DNA from: Colletotrichum lupini
Taxonomy: Eukaryota > Ascomycota > Sordariomycetes > Glomerellales > Glomerellaceae
NCBI RefSeq assembly: GCF_023278565.1
Contig: NC_064681.1
Span: 4,588,001-4,652,000 of the forward strand
Direction: 5' to 3'
Length of the DNA stretch: 64,000 nucleotides
The notes beneath the pieces are model-generated. The model saw nothing but the letters and a program-made list of their open reading frames with translations, made no database searches and had not been told where the DNA came from. This document shows, piece by piece, positions 1-11,519 of this stretch (position 1 is the stretch's first letter; each line of letters starts with the position of its first letter). The position numbers and the translations under genes were made by a program.

Positions 1-3000
1 GTTTTAATATTAAAATAAGAATACCGTATTAAACCTATTTCTAAGTATACGACAGCTCTTATTAGTAATATTAAGTTAATCGAACGTATAATAAAAAAGG
101 AAAAGAGGCTAGATATAGTAATCGTTAGTAAAGAGGCCTAGATTTATTAAATAGGTAGAGATTTAACTTATAAGTAGGGTAATAGAAGAAGTAATACTAT
201 ATTGATAAAAAAAAAAATATTAGTTAAGTAATTACTCCAAAGAGGAGCATATTAAATTATATAAATAATATAAAAAGTCGAGGGTAGTAAATAGTAAAAC
301 TAACCCTCGTTAGTTTAATTAATTCTTTATTATATATAAGGGCAGATCTGGGGGTATAGAACTTAGTAATAATAGCTAAAGTAGCGGCTTAAAGTATATA
401 CTATTTATAAAAGATTTAGAAAATAAGGAAAATCTTACCCCCTATACTAACGAATTAGATTATAACAAAATCGACGATATTAATTATTCTTTTTTTACCC
501 CGTTAGCTTTTAAAGGATATATAAAGCTAAACGAATAGAGGGTAATAAAAGCTCTTAATAAGTAGGCTTTTATTTATAGATAGTAAGGGAAGGTCCCTTA
601 GATAACAGATATAAAGGCGGCTAAAAGGGCGAATTTAATAAGGCCGAAGCCTATTTTTTTAATAATTACGGAAAAGACGCTATCTTTTTTAATATTTAAA
701 AAAAAAGAATATAGTACTAAGTAAATTTAAGGGTAGCTAGAGGGGTCCTTTTTATACTATTTAGATCCTTTAAATACTAAGCTCGTATAAGTATTTTACG
801 TAAACAAAAAGTACGGCCTAGACGATTTTTATAGGATTATCTTAAATACTAAGGTATTATAATAGTTAACTAGAGGAAAAGGGTAATTTTAGGTATTATA
901 AAAAATTATATTAATAACGTTTAATACGTTAATAGCGGGTATTATAAGGATTAGTTTCGGCCTAAGTAAGGAAATCGTTACCCTAAGTATAGTAGAAGTA
1001 GAGATATATTTCGGAACGATAACTTTTTATATTTTACTTATTAATACCCTATTTCTCTTATATTTAAAAAATATAGATCGACTAGGTATTATATTTAATA
1101 ATACGAAGAACAGAATTTCTAGTAGTAAGTATTTTAAAATAGTTAAACGACGATAGGGGTATACGTTTATAAAACTTATTAATAATACGAAGTTAATTAA
1201 TTACTTAATAGAAAGTGAGCTTAGAAAACTATACTAGAGATTTAGGTACCCGTTAGTTACGAGGCTATATAACTTTTTAAAATAATTAAATAATAATAAT
1301 ATCGAAATAGGGGCGCTAGAGTAGTTAATAAAAGTATATTATTAATACTAAATAAATGCGCAGAGCCTATGCAGATTTAAGTTTAAATTACGTAATAAGC
1401 TTAACTTTAACTAAGAAATCGTTATTAATATTTTCTATTTAAATAGTCGGCTAGTACTATATATAATTAACGTAGTTATATTTTTCTAAGTAAGGTAATT
1501 CCTCTAGGATTTATAAGTAAAAATAGTATAGGTAGCCTTACGAAAAAACTAAATTAATATATACTAAGGACTGCTAAATAGTATTAGAACCGACGCTAAT
1601 ACTAGTTTTAAGTCGGTAGAATTTAGGGATAATACGACGGTTTATAATATATAGCTAAAAGTCGTACTCGTTAAAGCGTACTATAGTATTAGAAAAGTAA
1701 AAAGGGTATATTAGTAATTAAAAAGGGCGTTTAGAATTATTAAAAAGGAAAATCCGGATTTTACTAATAACGAATACCTCTAAATAGTACTTAAATACTA
1801 TAACAATACTATAGGGCCTAACGGACTTATACTAATACTATTAGTATTTAGAGTATATTTAAGAACGACCTTAGCCTCGCTATTATTACTAAGTATAAGC
1901 TAATAAGCCCGAGTAATTAAAAAAATAATATAGGTATTGCGCGAGGTAAGTATAAAAAAGTAAATTAACGAGGTAATTACTACGCGTAATAAGCCCGATA
2001 TAAGGGATAATTTAGATATATTACTAAATTCGGATATACGAGTATAGCGCGAAATTACTTAATAATAGGCTAGGCTATATAAGTTAATTTTTATTAATAA
2101 GCGCTCTTATATAGTTATAAGAGATTATAATTAGCCTCTCGAAATATTAATTATAATAGTTAGACTATACTATATAGATCTTAATAAAGTAATTTCTAAC
2201 TTATAAAAAAAAGAAGAGCTAGAGGAAACTATATAACCCGTAGTAAAAGTATAGGAAATTATCCTTAACGAAATTATCGTAGTAGTACTAATAAATGACG
2301 AGGAAGAGGAAATTATTAAAAGGGTATTAATATTACTAGCGAGACGTTATAAAAGACTACGATAGTAAGCCCTAATATAGTAATTTATTACTAGCGACGA
2401 GGTAATTAATACTTTTTATATAATAAAAAAGAAAGCCGATTTCGAGCTAGTAATTAAACTATATAAAAAAAGCATAATTATAATTACTAAAAAGCCGTAT
2501 AAGGGATTAGATCTTATTAAAATAGATACTCTTTACAATCGAGGGGTTTATTAATTTATCTTATATAACTTAGAAAAATATATAAACCTCTATATATTTA
2601 AATTATAAATAGTTCGTAAGATTAAAGGGAAAGGAATACTTTAGCTATACGAGAAGTCTAAATACGTAATTTAGGAATACGGCGACGTTAAAAAAGCGAC
2701 GCTACTTATATAATTGCCCACTATATAGCGCTATAGCTAATGATTAATAATAGTATTAATAATATCGCTATAGAAGAAGAGATATGAGATTTAGAGCCGT
2801 GATATTACTTAAGTATATACCTAATTAGCTATAGGGCTTATAAGGAAAATCCTAGCCTATTTATTAAAGGAAATAGCTAGTAAGTACTTAGAAAGTATAA
2901 TTATTAAAGTACTTAAGCTATTATATAGGCTCGTAGAATTAGGTACTTATTAATAAGCTACTTATTACGATTTTTATATTAATTAACTATTAATAGTTAT

Positions 3001-3563
3001 TTTTATATATAACTCGTACTTATTAGTTATAGAGCACGAAAGTAACTAATTTAGGATTATTAAAATATAAACTAATAATATATTAGGCCTATTTAATATT
3101 AATTTTATAAAAAAAGAGGATAAGGAGCTCTAAAAAGCGGGTTTCGTAGCGAAGCTAAAAGAGGTCCTTATAATAAATACCCCCCTAGTATTTAATAATA
3201 AGATTTTTATAATCGAAGGGGAAACCGTTATTTTTTAGTAAAAGGGGTAAGGTAAGAAGATTAACCTCGTTAATTTAAATATAATTAATATTAAGAAGTA
3301 GTATAAGGCTAAGCTTACGCAAGGGGTATATATTATAAGTATTTATTAGCCCGAGGCGACTTTTAATTATATTAAAGTAGTATAGATTATAAATCTAACT
3401 AAATAAGATATTAAGGTACTTAATAAGCGGCTTAAATAATAATAAACGAATTTTAATCGAGGTCTCGTTTACTACCCGATCGATTTTATAATTAGTAAGC
3501 TCTACGTTTTTATTAATAGGTTATTTATAAATAATAACGACCTTATTTCGTAATTAGGGTATA
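1..3563 (+). mobile_element. RIP-degraded Copia-type retrotransposon pol relic
   Basis: Very AT-rich DNA in which CpA and TpG are almost absent while CpG survives, the pattern left by repeat-induced point mutation. No ORF survives. On the plus strand, however, long stretches still read as a polyprotein if TAA/TAG are treated as mutated Gln/Trp codons. Around 1804-1870 the residues following an Asn-Thr-x-Gly-Pro-Asn-Gly-Leu run resemble the end of the integrase region of fungal Copia elements. Around 2790-2875 an Asp-Ile-Thr-stop-Val-Tyr run followed by Ile-Leu-Ala-Tyr-Leu resembles the reverse transcriptase core. Near 3074-3079 two Asn codons sit where the catalytic Asp pair would be. The order integrase then RT suggests Copia rather than Gypsy. 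The pol frame stops abruptly at about 3563. The left end lies outside the window. Family assignment is by memory of conserved blocks, so it is moderately sure; degradation is certain. Confidence 0.7.
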
Positions 3564-4031
3564 TGTTACGAAGGTAACTTTGTTTACCTTATTATTCGCC
3601 TTATTATCAATATTACGTAAGCAAACTATATACCATATTAATCTACGATTTCTGTAGATTATTATAGGTATTGATTATGTAAGCAATACTGCTTATATAA
3701 GCTTACGTAAGCAATGGAAAGTACTGGAAGGTAACTGAATAATCTGGAATTTACTCGAGGCGGAATTACGTACTACGATTACGCATTCACTTACGTATAC
3801 GCTTATTAATTATATCATAATTAATAAGCAATGGAATATTCTAGTAGGAGGTTTTTATGCCTATATATAGGCGTGTATTTGCCTACCTAGACCTTTCGTT
3901 AAGCAAGCAACTTCTCATATAGTAATTCAACTATATTACTCTCTTTACTATAAAAACCTCTTTTATATACGCTTATTTCCCCTATATTCATATATTCTTG
4001 CTTCTATATGAATATTCACTTTTTATATTCT
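3564..4031. repeat. LTR-like island, only weakly RIP-mutated
   Basis: The sequence starts with TGTTACG, a common 5' end of fungal Copia LTRs, exactly where the upstream pol relic loses its frame. Unlike both flanks it keeps many CpA and TpG dinucleotides. It contains repeated ACGTAAGCAA-like motifs (near 3616, 3679 and 3702) and ends in a pyrimidine-rich tract. GTATA lies just before it (3559-3563) and again at 4032-4036, which could be a target-site duplication, but no canonical CA end is seen there, so the right border is approximate. It could be a solo LTR inserted into the older element, or the terminal repeat of the minus-strand relic to its right. Confidence 0.45.
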
Positions 4032-6930
4032 GTATAAGAATATCCCGCATTACCTCGTTAAAGCTATCCGTGCCAGACTTATTAATTTAATTAATAACCT
4101 TTTTAAGGATCTCTATTCGTAATTTACCCTTTATTATCTTAGCTATAAATATAAAAAAAATCGCTTATAACTTAAATAGGAGCTCTAAGTTCTTATTATA
4201 AGTCTCGAAGCGGCTTTAAATTACGTTAATTATATTAAAAAAGTCGTTTTAATCGAAATTACGTATTGCTTTATAATAATAATTAAAGGCTTTACTTATA
4301 AATACGATATTAATTACTAAATAATACTAATATTCCCTAATTCTAACTTTTTCGTAGTAATTATAAAATATTATTAAGGTTTCTTATAAAACTTTATACT
4401 TCCCCTTAGAATATAATTTCTCTTTTAAAAAGATCTTTTTAAGGTTTATAAATTACTTCGTATTTATTACTAAATTTTCGGTATTTATATACGATCCTTA
4501 TATTACTATATATTATTAATAACTTTAAATCGTTTACCTCCTTTTTTATTAACTAATCGGTACCGAATCTCGTATTAATAATAATAATAAGTTATAAATC
4601 GAAATAAGTAAAATTATTAATTATCGTACTTCTAATACTATATTCTACCCCGGTATATCCTTTTATAATAACAGATTTTTATTAGTAATTATAAAAAGGA
4701 AATCTAAGTTATTTACCCTTTTTCTAAATTCGTTAAAGTAATTATACGCTCTATTAACCTAGGCCTAGTTTTATAATATAAATTCCTCCTTTATAATTAT
4801 TACTATTAGTATTTTATATAGCTCTTATAATTATAATTACGTTAGTAATACCCCTCGCCTATAGAGGAATCTATTAACTATTTTTATAATTCCTAGGCTT
4901 ATACTTATAAACTATTTATCTAGCTAGTAACTAAGGTCGTTTATAATTTTATAAAATAGGGGTTACCTCTATAGCCCCTTTTTTTTATAAACCTTAGTTA
5001 AATAGATTAATACCGTATTAATTTACTTATTATTAAGCTAATTTACGATTCTATATATTTACGTCCTCTAATAATCTAAGTTAATATTTACCTATTTATA
5101 AAGGATTAGGATTTTATTTAAAATCGGGTTTTATCCTCTTTTTTTTTACTTTAACTTACTAAGGGTCGTACTCTAGCTTATACTTATATTAATAATTATT
5201 AGCGTATTTAATTTTAATAAGGATATATTTAATTTGCGCGTTAGTTATAATAAATCCGTGCTTTTACTACTTAATAAATTTATTAAAGTTTAAGAAATTC
5301 CCGCTTTCTCTTATTATCTTATTACTACTCTCGTTTCTATTATTTTTAATAATTATTATTATTATTTTAAATCGTTAGCTATTATACTTACTAAAATCCT
5401 CTTTTTTATTTAATATAAAAGGGTAAGTTTTAATAGTTTTTTTTTATAATAATAATAATAAACGTTTATATTACTATAAAAAAATATAATAATTAGTTTC
5501 GAGATCTTTATTAGTTATTAATTTCTACTATCCTATATACTTCTAGCCTCTTAAGCCTCGTACTCTTTATAATTTCTAAATAGCTTCTTTTTTTAACTTA
5601 CTTCTTTTAAAATAATATTTTATAAAAATAGGTAAAAATAAACGCCGGGCGGCTCGTAAAGGAGCTATATAAACTATTAAATATAATTAATAAAATTAAG
5701 CCCTTTTTTTTATAAAATTATATATTTTAAAGATTTATTAAAAATACTTACTTATTGCTCATACGTAGTAAGGTTAAATATTTTAAAAATCTTATTTTCT
5801 ATAACCTCTTAGTACCCTATTTTATATTTTTTAAGTAGTCTTTTTTATAACTTAATTATAATTAAGTAATTATTACTTATTAATAATCCCTTTTATTACT
5901 TAGTTAATTTTTTAAAATTAGTAATCTCGCGCTAAGAGCTAATATAAAAAAAAGCCCTTAAGCGGCCCTTTAGAAAATTCTTTTTTTTTCTTTTTAAATC
6001 CTCGTTTTTTTAGCCTTTTTTTAGGCTAATAATAACTTTAGCGGGAGGTCGTAGGACTATTTTAAAATAGCCGCTTTCTTTTTAAATTAATTTCTAAGAT
6101 TTATAATATTCTTAACTCGATATTATTAAAAATTTTAAATTTCCTCTTTTTTTATTAAACCGTCCCCTATACTATATTTCTAAATAATACCCGAGGGGTA
6201 ATTAAAAAAGCTATAAAAATTTATTTAAATTACGGGCTTAAGGTCGTACTTATAAAATCCTCGTAATAATAGACTTTTTTATATATTATAAATCTCTTAG
6301 TTTAATAACTCCTATAGGGTTACTTTCGCTGCTAAGTAAGAATATTTATATTTAAAAATCCCCTTTTTTAATTACGTAGTACTTTCTTATATTATATTAT
6401 TAAGCTCGTTTATTATATTAATTAATTAAGTAGATAGTCGTTATATAAATATTTTTTTTTACTAATTTAACTAGTTAATTTCTAATTATGGGTTAGTTAT
6501 AGAAAAATCGTTTAGTAAAAAAGCTACTTAGGGTAATAATAAAAGGCTAGTTACTTAAATAGTTCTATTAATTAACGTAATTTAATATAATAAACGTCGA
6601 CCTCTCGTAAATAATAAAGGGCTACAATTACTTAATTCCGTATAGTATTTAAAAATCGCCTCTTTTTTTATTTACTTTTATAAGGTTAATTAGTACGAAT
6701 CTTTTATCTTATATAGTATTAAAAAGTCGTTTTTTTTATATAATAAAATATTTTATTAATTTATAATAATAAAATTTAACTATTAATAAGTATTAGTATC
6801 CTTATTATAAAGTAGTTAGTTCGAACCGTAGTTAACGAAGAGATTAATTAAACTATATAAATATCTACGTAGTAGGTATAAAAAGGAGGTTCTAACTATA
6901 GGTTAGGCCAGCTATAATAATCGTAAATAG
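4032..6930 (-). mobile_element. RIP-degraded minus-strand element relic, family unknown
   Basis: Same composition as the left relic: CpA/TpG depleted, CpG kept, no ORF. Here the plus strand is pyrimidine-rich. Reading the minus strand from about 6750 down to about 4030 gives a frame in which nearly all interruptions are TAA or TAG, as expected when CAA, CAG and TGG codons are converted. The implied product of roughly 900 residues is rich in Lys, Arg and Gln, but I recognise no domain in it. Towards its 3' end (near 4040-4080) the sequence is less mutated. The change to normal composition occurs within a few tens of bases near 6930. Confidence 0.6.
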
Positions 6931-7009
6931 GGCCCCTAATTGGCCCCTGCGCAGTCGGCTGTATGCCGCGGTTGAATTGGACTTCTAATCCGACAACTTT
7001 AAAATCTAG

Positions 7010-8275
7010 AGCGTCGCATTATTAAGCACCAGTGTGACCAGCTCCGTTCTCCAGTATCGGACAGAGAATGGGCGAACATACCATGGCTATAAAGATGGCA
7101 GTAGGTTGTCTCTCCTCATTGTGAATGAGCAAAAGCTAAGTGTAGACAAGAATATCTCATGCCCAACGATGACAGGAAAAACGAACGATTGGGTATGGAT
7201 GTCTTGCTTGCTTACGAATTTTCAACTCGCAATCATTAATAGTCTAACAGATATTCAACATAATATGTTCATTCTCACCTTCGACAACCAATTGGGACGT
7301 GCCCCAGTGAACGCGAAAGACACCAGTATCAAGGTCGGTCGGGTACTTGATATTGGTACAGGGACCGGTATTTGGGCAATGGACTTTGCAGATGAACATC
7401 CAGAGTCAGAGGTAATTAGAAAAATTGCTGAACAAATATTTCGAATACTAACCTATTTCTATTAAGGTCCTTGGTGTTGACCTTTCACCCATTCAATCAG
7501 CATTGTAAGCTCCACCCGGTTCTATCCTGAAACCAGCGTTGTTGACAATTCTATAGCGTTCCTCCCAATGCGACATTCGAGATTGACGATATCGAGGAGC
7601 CGTGGACTTTCTTGCAACCTTTCGATTACATTCACAGTCGCTTAATGACATCAAGCATTGGTAATTGGCAGGAGTATATCCAGAAATGTTTCGAGTAAGT
7701 TGCAAGCATAGCTCGACCAACTGAATTTACGCTGATCATGCCACCACCGAAGCAACCTGAACCCTAACGGATATCTTGAGCTCAATGAGGTCGACCTGTA
7801 CTGCAAGTCAGATGATGGTACACTTGCCGACGATGCCGCCCTAAATAGGTTCTCGAAGCTGTGGGGCGAAGCGGCTGTCATGTTTGGGCATGCATTCCAG
7901 GACAACACGACTCTGAAAGACCTCATGGCCGACGCCGGGTTTGTAGACATTAACGTGAAGGTATTCAAGTGGCCTTCCAACCCGTGGCCTCGGGACAGGA
8001 AACACAAAGAGCTTGGGTATTGGAACCTCGATAACTCTGTTGCTGGGCTCGAAGGTTTCATGCTAGGTGCGTTAACGAGAGCCCATAACTGGACCAAAGA
8101 AGAGGTTACAGTCTTTGCAATGGAAGTCCGAAACGAGATGAAGAACCCGCGCATTCACTCGTACCAGACTTTGTAAGTGGCACTTCCATTAGTTACAAGT
8201 AAGTTGGCTAATTCTCGGGTCAGTTGGTCTGTCTACGGTAGAAAGCCTACTGCGGAGGAAGTTGCGGCCAATTAA
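7010..8275 (+). CDS. LaeA-like SAM methyltransferase, 5' end lost (copy A)
   Basis: Class I S-adenosylmethionine-dependent methyltransferase of the LaeA/UMTA-like fungal family. Exons 7010-7100, 7151-7192, 7251-7411, 7467-7504, 7557-7694, 7753-8172 and 8224-8275 give an open 313-residue product. The order is an N-terminal ENGRTYHGYKDG block, a PNDDRKNERLD block, motif I VLDIGTGTGIWAMDF, GVDLSP, FEIDDIEEPW, NPNGYLEL and a C-terminal WSVYGRKP. Exon lengths of 42, 38, 138 and 420 nt and their phases are identical to those of copy B downstream. No ATG is present: the first exon begins right after a CTAG acceptor at 7006-7009, and the sequence upstream is the RIP isochore, so the exons matching copy B exons 1-2 are missing. 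No internal stop or broken splice site was seen. It may be a recent pseudogene or use a start I cannot see. Confidence 0.72.
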
Positions 8276-9024
8276 TCTAGCAACGTTCCATTGAAATTTG
8301 AGCTGATATTGAGGATGTGGTTGGTATGCAATGTGGCTTAGCGACGGAATATCATCCAAGACATGGTTGAAGCAGAGTAGCCATCATGCATGTCCATCAT
8401 CTTCAAAGTCTGCGCCGGACGTGCGTGCTCACATGTTAGCTACACAGTAAGAACACCGAGTTTTCAGCCAGGAAAGTTTGAATCTTGCAATTGGATCCCA
8501 CCTCTTGTTAACTGTGATCATCCACCTGCCCCCAATTCCAAGGACTGCGCTACTTTAAGAGTATTTCCCGGTCAGAAGTTTTGATAGTTGAAGCATGCGC
8601 CGCACCTGGAAGGACCCAATCGTCAGATACCTTGATCCAGCCGCGGGCAACCTGAGGATAGTGTTGGTTGGTAGATTTGACTAGGACCGTAAATCCATAG
8701 ATCCACTCCTGGGGTCTGATATGTGAATCATATCATCTTTCGGGGGGGTTCCTGCTCGGAAATGGCGTTGGATGGGACGCTCGCCGCAAACATGCATGCC
8801 AGTTTCCAGCCAAGAAGAGGGGTAACAACACATCCTAGTCAATCACTGCAAGAGATATATTATTTGACAGAGCTACTGTCGAGTCTCGTTCTTATTTATT
8901 TCTAATTCAGATAAGTTTGTCACTTGGCCGCTGGTCGCCTGCAGACGCGACTGTCTCGATCCACCGGGATCACCCCCACGTCAGCACAACCGCGTCCTCG
9001 CATGTGAGAACAACACTACCAACG
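8276..9024. other. Intergenic region between the two methyltransferases
   Basis: About 750 bases with normal base composition. It should hold the 3' end of copy A and the promoter of copy B. Short open frames exist (for example 8390-8584) but resemble nothing known. No repeat or RNA gene was recognised. Confidence 0.5.
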
Positions 9025-10639
9025 ATGTGCACGGCAGATATCGCGGGCAGGAGCCCGCCACGTGGTGATGGCGGAAATCAAGGCAATACCGCTATAGAAG
9101 ACCGCGATAACATTGCTGCCGACGAGGTAATACTTCACAAATCGGAAGCGTAGAGCGTACTGAGATGTATATTTCTTCAGATCACGGACGATAATGATTC
9201 CGCTACTAGCGTATGTTGCCTGCTCTGATCCGCCCTGGATAGGCGATATATAGAACCATCAATTGACTTCTCTCCTAGCAAAGTGTTGCTTCATCTAGCA
9301 CAAGCCTGTCGAGCTCGATATTTGATTACCGCTTAGAAAATGGCAGGACTTATCACAAGTACAAAGACGGGAGTGAGTTTTTCTACCGAAACTTTCCGAG
9401 TGGGAGCACTAAACTCGGGCAGAATATTATGTCCCTAATGACGAGAGAGAAAACGATCGACTTGGTTTGTGCAACCCGGCGCTATTCTCTCCGGTGTCTC
9501 CCGCCGCTGGGTGCACCAATAGACCTGTCACGTTAACATTAGATCCGGCAACTAGACCTACAGCATAACATGTTCATCAGAACTTTCGGGAATCGACTGG
9601 GCACAGCGCCTCCCAATGATCCCGGATCCAAAGTTGGCCGAGTATTGGATGTCGGCACAGGAACAGGAATTTGGGCGATGGAGTTCGGAGATGAACACCC
9701 TGAAGCTGAGGTTCGACACTGCATAGTCCTCTACGACTTACGAGTGTGGTAAATCTTTTGCGCTTTCCTAACATTGATATCATAGGTCCTCGGCATTGAT
9801 TTGTCTCCTGCCCAACCAGAGTTGTGAGTTAGGTCGAAATGTTCCTCGAAAGCCAGAGACCATAGCTTACTAACGCTCCTTCAGTGTACCTCCGAATGTC
9901 CGCTTTGAGATCGACGATTTAGAGGAGCGCTGGACGTACTCTCGGCCTTTTGACTACATCCATAGCCGTGTACTCGACTCTTGCATCAATGATTGGAAAG
10001 CATACTTCCAACAAAGTTTCGAGTACTGTTGTCCATAAACCTCGTTAACTTTGAGTAAGATGATTGTGTCTGACCTCAACTCTTCAATAGTCATCTGAAC
10101 CCAGGCGGTTATCTCGAAATCCAGGAAATCGACGCCGAGCCCCGATCTGACGACGGCACCTTAAAAGACTATTCATCCCTGATGAAGAGTCTGCGGCTAC
10201 TGAAGGATGCGGCAGAATTTTTCCAACGCCCCTTCAAAGATATCAAGTCGCTGGCTGATATCATGGCCGAGGTCGGCTTTGAGGATATCCACTTGGAACG
10301 ATATAAGTGGCCATCGAATTCATGGCCAAAGGACAGGAATTACAAAGATCTCGGCATGTGGACCTATGAGAATCTGGCTATGAATTGGGAGGCATTCCTT
10401 ATGGCACCTTTGACCCGGGCTCTGAGTTGGACAAAAGAAGAGGTGATGGTACTTGCTATGGAAGCACGGAGAGATCTTGGTGACAAAAGTATCCATGCCT
10501 ACTTCACGGTGTAAGAAGAATGCCCCATTGCCGGCGCCTATTGGCGAGTTCTCTCTCGATACTGACATTCTACAGTTGGGCAATCCACGGTCGAAAGCCA
10601 TTGAAGGCCGAGTCGACTGAAGAAGCAACCACTGGTTGA
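9025..10639 (+). CDS. LaeA-like SAM methyltransferase (copy B)
   Basis: Predicted 360-residue class I methyltransferase of the LaeA-like family; some members act as nuclear regulators of secondary metabolism, others methylate small molecules, and the sequence does not decide which. Nine exons: 9025-9126, 9181-9210, 9279-9372, 9423-9464, 9556-9710, 9786-9823, 9885-10022, 10091-10510, 10576-10639; total 1083 nt, all introns GT-AG. The short N-terminus is followed by ENGRTYHKYKDG (about residues 64-75), KYYVPNDERENDRLD, motif I VLDVGTGTGIW (about 119-129), the acidic GIDLSP loop, FEIDDLEERW, HLNPGGYLEI and the C-terminal WAIHGRKP. The start is the first ATG in frame and gives a 34-codon first exon. 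Exon lengths and phases match copy A, and residue identity by eye is well above half, so this is a tandem duplicate. Confidence 0.88.
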
Positions 10640-10730
10640 GCCCTGGCTTCCAGCTTACGAGACTGAGGTGGTGCTAGATCTGATCTTCTTTTTAAAAAGA
10701 CATTCATGAATACATCAGTTGATTTTTTGC

Positions 10731-11519
10731 CTAATAATAACCCTCAAACGTATCTTCATGATGTTTTGCCACCTGTGAGACAGCTTCTTTGATCGTTGGG
10801 CTGTCCTCTTTGGGCCCCAAGACATCAAATGCCAGCCCGTAGGTCTTCTCATTCTGAATCGCCGCGTAGACGACCTTGGCGACATCTTCTCTGGGAATCA
10901 TGCCGACGGTGCCAACCTTTCCTGCCCGTGCCTTTCCGGTGCTAGGTCCCTCAGTCAAGCCACCAGGTCTCACAATGGTGTAGTTAAGCTTGCGAGCCGC
11001 ATTCCCCACCCTCAACTCCGTGTCGGCCGCTAGCTTAGCCCGGAGAATGGGACCGATGATACCCCACATGCGGTCGCTGAGCTTCTCATCGGCATCGGTA
11101 TACCAGTCCGGGACGGGCTTGCTGTCTCGGTCGCGGACGTCGAGGGCGCTGACGACGATGTAGCGTTTGGCGACCACGTTGGCTTTGGCCAGGGCATCCA
11201 TGGCGCGAATGGCTCCATCCCGGTCAACAGCCTCAGCGGACTTGGGGTCCTTGCCGCCAGCTGCCCACACCACAACGTCGGGCCGGGTGCCTTCAATGAT
11301 TTTAATGAAGTCGACCTCGGAAGCTGTAGAGATGTCTTGGACAATTGGCTTTGCGCCGATTGCTTCCAAGTCCGGAATTTGTTCCGGATTGCGGATAACG
11401 CTGAAGATGGTGTGAGGGGTATCGGCGTCCCGAAGGATTGCTGTCAGTTGACGGGCGGTTTTGCCATTGCCCCCAAATATAAGGGTCGTCGGCATGTGAA
11501 GGATTGAAGCGTCGCCCAT
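10731..11519 (-). CDS. Atypical SDR, NAD(P)-binding Rossmann-fold protein
   Basis: Intronless 262-residue protein of the atypical short-chain dehydrogenase group, like yeast YMR090W and bacterial SDR5/NAD(P)-binding sugar-epimerase-like proteins. The nucleotide-binding glycine motif FGGNGKTAR lies near residues 15-23. VVWAAGG follows at about 85 and YIVVSALDVRDRD at about 120. A TIVRPGGLTEGP block near 180 is typical of these proteins. There is no strict YxxxK catalytic pair, so enzyme activity is uncertain; members bind NADPH and may act as reductases or redox sensors. A second ATG eight codons in (MPTTLIFGG) is an equally good start. The 3' end lies 91 bases from the end of methyltransferase copy B (convergent). 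Confidence 0.88.
   Translation of the reverse strand: MGDASILHMPTTLIFGGNGKTARQLTAILRDADTPHTIFSVIRNPEQIPDLEAIGAKPIVQDISTASEVDFIKIIEGTRPDVVVWAAGGKDPKSAEAVDRDGAIRAMDALAKANVVAKRYIVVSALDVRDRDSKPVPDWYTDADEKLSDRMWGIIGPILRAKLAADTELRVGNAARKLNYTIVRPGGLTEGPSTGKARAGKVGTVGMIPREDVAKVVYAAIQNEKTYGLAFDVLGPKEDSPTIKEAVSQVAKHHEDTFEGYY

Noticed and set aside
1..6930. CRISPR-like or centromeric array in the AT-rich segment
   Set aside because: No regularly spaced direct repeats; the recognisable pol relic and the CpA loss explain the composition.
7651..8154. 167-codon minus-strand frame
   Set aside because: Antisense to methyltransferase exons whose splice pattern is matched by the second copy.
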